This document shows positions 60,164-64,000 of a DNA stretch of 64,000 bases, piece by piece. Position numbers and translations under genes: made by a program. The notes below the pieces were generated by a model, which searched no databases, had not been told where the DNA came from, and worked only from the letters and a program-made list of their open reading frames with translations. The stretch covers positions 1-64,000 of the forward strand of contig JBBRNH010000007.1 of assembly GCA_038230415.1 (NCBI GenBank), written 5' to 3'. Every line of letters begins with the position of its first letter. The stretch's first letter is position 1. Source of the DNA: JBBRNH01 sp038230415 (GTDB taxonomy: Bacteria > Bacteroidota > Bacteroidia > Cytophagales > Spirosomataceae).

Positions 60164-60952
60164 CTAAACGAGTTGGTCGTGGGGCATCATTCCGTTTTTA
60201 GTCAGAATTTCACGCGCCAGATTCAGGTAACTCACCGCGCCTTTGCTGTCGGCATCCTGCGCTAAGGCGGGTACGCCAAAACTCGGTGCCTCGCTCAGGC
60301 GGATGTTGCGCGGGATAATCGTGCTGAAGACCATCTGCCGGAAGTGCGACGTAACCTCGTTCACCACCTGATTCGAGAGCCGGACGCGCAGGTCATACAT
60401 CGTCAGTAAAATGCCTTCGATGGCTAAGTTGGTGTTGAGTCGCGACTGAATAATTTTGATCGTATTCAGCAGCTTGCCCAATCCTTCGAGCGCGAAATAC
60501 TCGCACTGCACCGGCACAATCACCGAGTTGGCCGCCGTGAGGGCGTTGATGGTGATAAGGCCCAACGACGGCGAACAGTCAATAACCACAAAATCGTAGT
60601 TATGCCGAATCTCGTTGAGAGCCTCCTTCATCTTCTCCTCGCGGTTTTTGAGGTTAATCATCTCGATTTCGGCCCCGACCAGATCAATGTGCGACGGCAG
60701 CAGTGACAAGTTCGGGAAATCGGTCTGAATAATGGCATCAGCCGTCCGAACCCCGTCGACCATACATTCGTAAATGCTGGTTTCGATTTCTTTGGGATTG
60801 TAGCCTAAGCCCGACGTGGAGTTGGCCTGCGGGTCAGCGTCCACGATGAGTGTTCTAAAATCAAGGGCCGCTAAACTGGCTCCGAGGTTAATTGTTGTGG
60901 TGGTTTTTCCGACACCCCCCTTCTGGTTGGCGACAGCAATGACTTTGCCCAT
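60164..60952 (-). CDS. parA: Chromosome-partitioning ATPase ParA (Soj)
   Basis: 262 residues. The deviant Walker A motif is VANQKGGVGKTTTTINLGASLA, the Walker A' lies in IVDADPQANSTSG and Walker B in DFVVIDCSPSLGLITINAL. It has the short N-terminus of the chromosomal Soj type (no DNA-binding extension). Upstream (minus strand) lie two TGTTTCACG half-sites of parS type and the palindrome at 61064-61171. Confidence 0.97.
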   Translation of the reverse strand: MGKVIAVANQKGGVGKTTTTINLGASLAALDFRTLIVDADPQANSTSGLGYNPKEIETSIYECMVDGVRTADAIIQTDFPNLSLLPSHIDLVGAEIEMINLKNREEKMKEALNEIRHNYDFVVIDCSPSLGLITINALTAANSVIVPVQCEYFALEGLGKLLNTIKIIQSRLNTNLAIEGILLTMYDLRVRLSNQVVNEVTSHFRQMVFSTIIPRNIRLSEAPSFGVPALAQDADSKGAVSYLNLAREILTKNGMMPHDQLV

Positions 60953-61006
60953 GTTGCTCTGTACGTTGCAGTGCCAAATATGCCGGTTGGGATTGGATAT
61001 TCAAGG

Positions 61007-61029
61007 TGTTTCACGAAAAATGTTTCACG
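61007..61029. promoter_or_regulatory. Pair of parS-like half-sites upstream of parA
   Basis: TGTTTCACG occurs twice in the same orientation (61007-61015 and 61021-61029), 14 nt apart. It equals the half of the conserved parS site TGTTTCACGTGAAACA. The second, inverted half is missing in both, so strong ParB loading is uncertain. Confidence 0.55.
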
Positions 61030-61063
61030 AATTGACAGAAAAACGGAACGCAGATGACGGAAC

Positions 61064-61171
61064 GATAGAACGCGGATGACGCAGATTGACCAGATATTCG
61101 CAGATTTTTTCTTGAACAGAAGACAGGAAATCTGCGTAAATCTTTTCAATCTGCGTCATCCGCGTTCTATC
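61064..61171. repeat. Long inverted repeat upstream of parA
   Basis: The arms (61064-61107 and 61128-61171) pair over about 44 nt. Within them GATAGAACGCGGATGACGCA is the reverse complement of text ending at 61171 and AAATCTGCG recurs; about 13 nt in the middle are mismatched. It also contains a direct half-copy (GAACGCAGATGACG near 61046). It lies between parA and the NIPSNAP gene, downstream of neither. Confidence 0.85.
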
Positions 61172-61209
61172 CCTTTTATCACGTATTTTTACCGAAAACT
61201 AACCCGATT

Positions 61210-62061
61210 ATGCTTCGCTACTCGCTTATACTCCTGCTACTCACCGCTTTTGCCGGTGGAGCCATTGCCCGCCCGTCTGATAATCCGCCCGCCAAAGGCT
61301 CGGATAAACTCTATGAAGTCAGGATTTATTACCCCATGCCCGGTAAATACGCCGAAATCGTGGATCGGTTCCGGCAGTACACCACCAAGCTATTTGCCAA
61401 ACACGGTATGGAAAACGTCGGCTACTGGACACCGACCGACACCGCCCGGCACGAACTGATTTATATGTTGGCCTATCCCAACCGGGCCGCCCGCGATACA
61501 TCCTGGAAACACTTCGGGGCCGACCCGGAGTGGCAGGCGGTGGTTGCCAAAACCCAGGCCAACGGCAAATTGGTGGATCACGTTGACCAGATTTTTATGA
61601 CCGAGGCCGATTTCTCACCGGCGGTCTCACCTGTCGTGGCCCAACCCGTTGTTGGCACCCCGGCTCCCATACCGGGCCGGGCCAACGTTGCCCGGCCCGG
61701 CGCAGCCCGCGCCGAACCGCCAATGTCCCGAACGTTTGAACTCCGCACCTACACGGCTGCCCCCGGCAAACTGCCCGACCTGCTGACCCGTTTCCGCGAC
61801 CATACCGTTGGGTTGCTCAACACGCACGGCATGACCAACATCGGCTACTGGCTCACCGAGAAAGCCGACGCTACCGGGCAGGCGCAACTCCTGTATATCG
61901 TGGCTCACCCGACCGAAGCCGCCGGCAAACAACACTGGGGCGAATTCGGCAGTGATGATGCCTGGAAAACCGTTAAAACCGCATCGGAGAAAAACGGCCC
62001 GCTGACCCAGAAAATTGACGCGGTGTATCTGACTCCCACCGATTATTCGCCGATGAAATAG
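61210..62061 (+). CDS. Exported twin-domain NIPSNAP-family protein
   Basis: 283 residues. A signal peptide (ILLLLTAFAGGAIARPS) and two tandem NIPSNAP domains: YEVRIYYPMPGKYAEIVDRFRQYTTKLFAKHGMENVGYWTP (about 35-135) and FELRTYTAAPGKLPDLLTRFRDHTVGLLNTHGMTNIGYWL (about 175-280). They are joined by a Pro/Ala-rich linker. The two halves are clearly related to each other, so the gene arose by internal duplication. Substrate unknown. Confidence 0.92.
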   Translation: MLRYSLILLLLTAFAGGAIARPSDNPPAKGSDKLYEVRIYYPMPGKYAEIVDRFRQYTTKLFAKHGMENVGYWTPTDTARHELIYMLAYPNRAARDTSWKHFGADPEWQAVVAKTQANGKLVDHVDQIFMTEADFSPAVSPVVAQPVVGTPAPIPGRANVARPGAARAEPPMSRTFELRTYTAAPGKLPDLLTRFRDHTVGLLNTHGMTNIGYWLTEKADATGQAQLLYIVAHPTEAAGKQHWGEFGSDDAWKTVKTASEKNGPLTQKIDAVYLTPTDYSPMK

Positions 62062-62085
62062 GCAGTTTTTTGTTTTTGTCTGAAC

Positions 62086-62126
62086 ACCAAAAAACGCCGA
62101 CAGGGTTTCTGTCGGCGTTTTTTGGT
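62086..62126 (+). terminator. Rho-independent terminator after the NIPSNAP gene
   Basis: ACCAAAAAACGCCGACAG (62086-62103) pairs fully with CTGTCGGCGTTTTTTGGT (62109-62126) with a 5-nt loop. It works in both directions. Confidence 0.93.
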
Positions 62127-62368
62127 TCTGGGTTGGATACAAGCGGAAAGCCCTTGTCTGGCATTAGTCGAAAAATACGGCACGGGGGAAACAGACCAGC
62201 CGCTTTTTTTGGTGAATCAATGCCCAGGCCCAACACCAAACCGTCGGCGGGCAATGGCAACGTTATCGCCGGTGGTTATTCAAACGCGGTGGACTTGCTC
62301 AACAAAACCGCCCTGTTACCACCATAATCCAGCGTTGTTGCTTGCCATCTCACTGAACGGCGTATTTG
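62127..62368. other. Intergenic region without recognised features
   Basis: 242 nt between the terminator and the end of the histidine kinase gene. No gene, repeat or promoter was recognised. Confidence 0.5.
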
Positions 62369-64000
62369 TTAGGGAGCAACAGCGTGTATTGCGTGGGTCG
62401 TTCCCGTTGTTTTTTGGATTTCAGGGGCGGGCCACGTCAACCGGACTACCGTTCCCGTTGTGCCAGCCATCCGGCGCGAAATTTGCAGTTCACCACCGTT
62501 TCGGCGCATGAGGTCTTCCACCACCGTCAGGCCCAAGCCTGTACTGTTGCTGCTGGCGCGGGTGGTGCCGGTGTTGCCCGATTGCCACTCGAAACCCGGC
62601 CCCTCATCGGCAACCAACAAACTAACCTGATTAACCTGCTGCTCAAAAGAGACCGTCAGTCTGCTGCCAGTGGGCGAGAATTTCAGGGCGTTTTGCACGA
62701 TGTTGCGGATGGCGATCTCAGCCTGATTTTCGTCGGCCAGCACCAACGGCGGGGCTTCTCCGGCGTGTTCATCGGGCATAATGAAGTCAATATTTTTCTG
62801 CCGGATGGTTTCCTGGTATAACGCCAGTACATCGGCTACAAGGTCAGTCAGGGCAACGGTCTGGGGCCGGGTTCGCAGACCACCCATCTGTGATAAGGCC
62901 CAGCACAGCACGTTATCGGTCAGCGCGGCCACCGCGTTGACCGACTGCCGGAAACGGGGCAGCGCGTCGGGTTGGGTAGCAGAGCTGGCGGTTTCGAGCC
63001 GGTCGAGGCTTTGCTGGAGGCTCATCACGGGGCCGCGCAGATCGTGGCTGACGATGGAGAACAGCCGGTCTTTCATCCCGTTGAGTTCGGCAAGCTGGGC
63101 GGCCTGGGTTGCGATTTCGTGCTTTTGGCGGTTGCTCCGGCGCAGGAAAAATACGGTAATTGTTACGCCCATAAACAACGACCCAATGATGACCCAGCCC
63201 AACAGCCATTGCTGCTCTTTTTCTAACTCCTTGATAATCAAATTCTGATTCAACAGTTTAATCTGACTGTCTTTTTGCTCTACGTTAAAAACAGCCTGGG
63301 TAGCCGCAATAACTTCAATTTTATTGGCTGTGTGCAGGCTGTCGGTCAGGTGCTGTAGCTGATGAACTGTCTGCAACGCATTCTGGTATTGCCCTGCATA
63401 CTCCTGGGCTTTAGCCAGTGTTTTAAGGGCATCAGGCCGCAAAACGATATGCCCGCTTTGCCCCGCTAATGCCACCGATTGGCGGGCCGCCCGAATCGCC
63501 TTAGCGGGTTTTCCCTGTTGCAGCAAAAGGTCTGCCAGAAGATTATAGCCTTCGCTCTCAGCCGTTAGTTCATGATCTTGCCGGGCCGATTCGATGGCCT
63601 TCTCAACTACCCCACGCGCCTGATCTGTCTGGTTAGCCTGTTTATGGTACTCCGCTATTTTTAACTGGGAGTAGGTCACATTTTCGCGGGTGTGCCGTTG
63701 AGCCTGTATACGAATGAATTGCCGGAGTTGTCGGATCGCGAGGGCGTATTTTTTTGCATCTCCATTTTTTTCTGCTTCGAGCAGTAGCGACCAACCGGGA
63801 TTTTGGTTCCGGTTTAGCCGGGCATACTGCGCGGTTAATCCAGCATAATGGGCCGACCGAACCGAATCGCCCAGTTCCTGGTAATTTACCATCAATATTG
63901 AATAGGCGGCAGACTGCTCCATCGGCTTGTCGCCGTTGGCAAGTAGCCGAAGCGTGGCGAATGATTGGGCAATAGCCTGTTGATTCAGTCCCAAATTTGA
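62369..64000 (-). CDS. TPR-sensor histidine kinase, N-terminus outside window
   Basis: At least 543 residues; reading stays open to the window edge, so the N-terminus and any signal peptide are missing. Residues before about 240 (counted from 63994) are TPR-like helical hairpins (periplasmic sensor). Then come a membrane helix (WLLGWVIIGSLFMGVTITVFFL), a coiled coil, and HisKA with the phospho-acceptor His in FSIVSHDLRGPVMSLQQ. The ATPase has the N box IAIRNIVQNALKFSPTGS, G1 LLVADEGPGFEWQ and G2 STGLGLTVVEDLMRRNGG. No response regulator is seen within the window. Confidence 0.93.
   Translation of the reverse strand, partial: SNLGLNQQAIAQSFATLRLLANGDKPMEQSAAYSILMVNYQELGDSVRSAHYAGLTAQYARLNRNQNPGWSLLLEAEKNGDAKKYALAIRQLRQFIRIQAQRHTRENVTYSQLKIAEYHKQANQTDQARGVVEKAIESARQDHELTAESEGYNLLADLLLQQGKPAKAIRAARQSVALAGQSGHIVLRPDALKTLAKAQEYAGQYQNALQTVHQLQHLTDSLHTANKIEVIAATQAVFNVEQKDSQIKLLNQNLIIKELEKEQQWLLGWVIIGSLFMGVTITVFFLRRSNRQKHEIATQAAQLAELNGMKDRLFSIVSHDLRGPVMSLQQSLDRLETASSATQPDALPRFRQSVNAVAALTDNVLCWALSQMGGLRTRPQTVALTDLVADVLALYQETIRQKNIDFIMPDEHAGEAPPLVLADENQAEIAIRNIVQNALKFSPTGSRLTVSFEQQVNQVSLLVADEGPGFEWQSGNTGTTRASSNSTGLGLTVVEDLMRRNGGELQISRRMAGTTGTVVRLTWPAPEIQKTTGTTHAIHAVAP

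Noticed and set aside
1..64000. CRISPR arrays, rRNA or ordinary tRNA genes
   Set aside because: No regularly spaced direct repeats with unique spacers, no rRNA text and no tRNA cloverleaf other than the tmRNA ends were seen.

Overview
The window reads as a chromosomal segment of a Bacteroidota bacterium of the order Cytophagales, most like the Spirosoma/Fibrella/Rudanella group. The signs are a SusC-type TonB-dependent receptor with an N-terminal carboxypeptidase-regulatory-like domain, a type IX secretion (T9SS) C-terminal sorting domain, DUF5683, DUF5690, DUF6090 and DUF6934 proteins, a split NiR/SiR-type sulfite reductase, many TAnnTTTGC promoter boxes, and a tmRNA with a short GEYNYAMAA tag. 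The genus is an inference; no rRNA is present to test it.

Layout. 1-6.1 kb: the 3' part of a TonB-dependent receptor, an MFS transporter and a sulfite/nitrite reductase. 6.3-8.7 kb: tmRNA (ssrA) followed by an accessory stretch of two units, one bounded by a decayed copy of the ssrA 3' end and one bounded by 16-bp inverted repeats. 8.7-25.5 kb: a tail-specific protease and FKBP isomerase, a T9SS-sorted protein, an orphan RND permease, a broken Uma2 gene, an AraC-type membrane regulator with a serine hydrolase, a large sugar-dehydrogenase/Ig protein and a subtilisin. 25.5-38.7 kb: alaS, MerR, MFS, mltG, a response regulator with a divergent histidine kinase, CHRD and Dabb proteins, DUF5690, a glycosyltransferase, EamA and an alpha/beta hydrolase. 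38.8-47.5 kb: a DUF6934 pair, prfC, a DUF433/DUF5615 toxin-antitoxin pair, a stand-alone HSDR_N protein, a CoA-transferase and an unexplained three-gene cluster with an animal-type haem peroxidase. 47.7-64 kb: an S9 peptidase, a PIN-domain pair, a RelE pair, rlmI-like methyltransferase, a TPR protein, DinB, lepB, dapB, DUF5683, parB, parA, a NIPSNAP protein and a partial histidine kinase. The last run (lepB-dapB-DUF5683-parB-parA) is ordinary core gene order.

The most unusual content is not a gene. (1) The window is dotted with long palindromes at gene boundaries. Several are built from tandem 7-nt units placed in inverted arms (5161-5241, 28265-28340, 56317-56394, 58284-58349, 60040-60155, and a half-copy at 18972-18999). 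One has entered the sulfite reductase gene in frame, one forms the alaS leader, and others supply stop codons or the last residues of neighbours. Two palindromes with different arms share an identical 17-nt loop. (2) Two toxin-antitoxin cassettes are each flanked by a direct duplication of the neighbouring housekeeping gene: the prfC promoter (40992-41044 and 41691-41742) and the rlmI 3' end (51322-51426 and 51932-52034). (3) The ssrA-linked mini-island encodes a small protein and an HTH-like protein behind a promoter that overlaps a perfect 9-bp inverted repeat. All similarity calls rest on reading motifs by eye; no database search was run.
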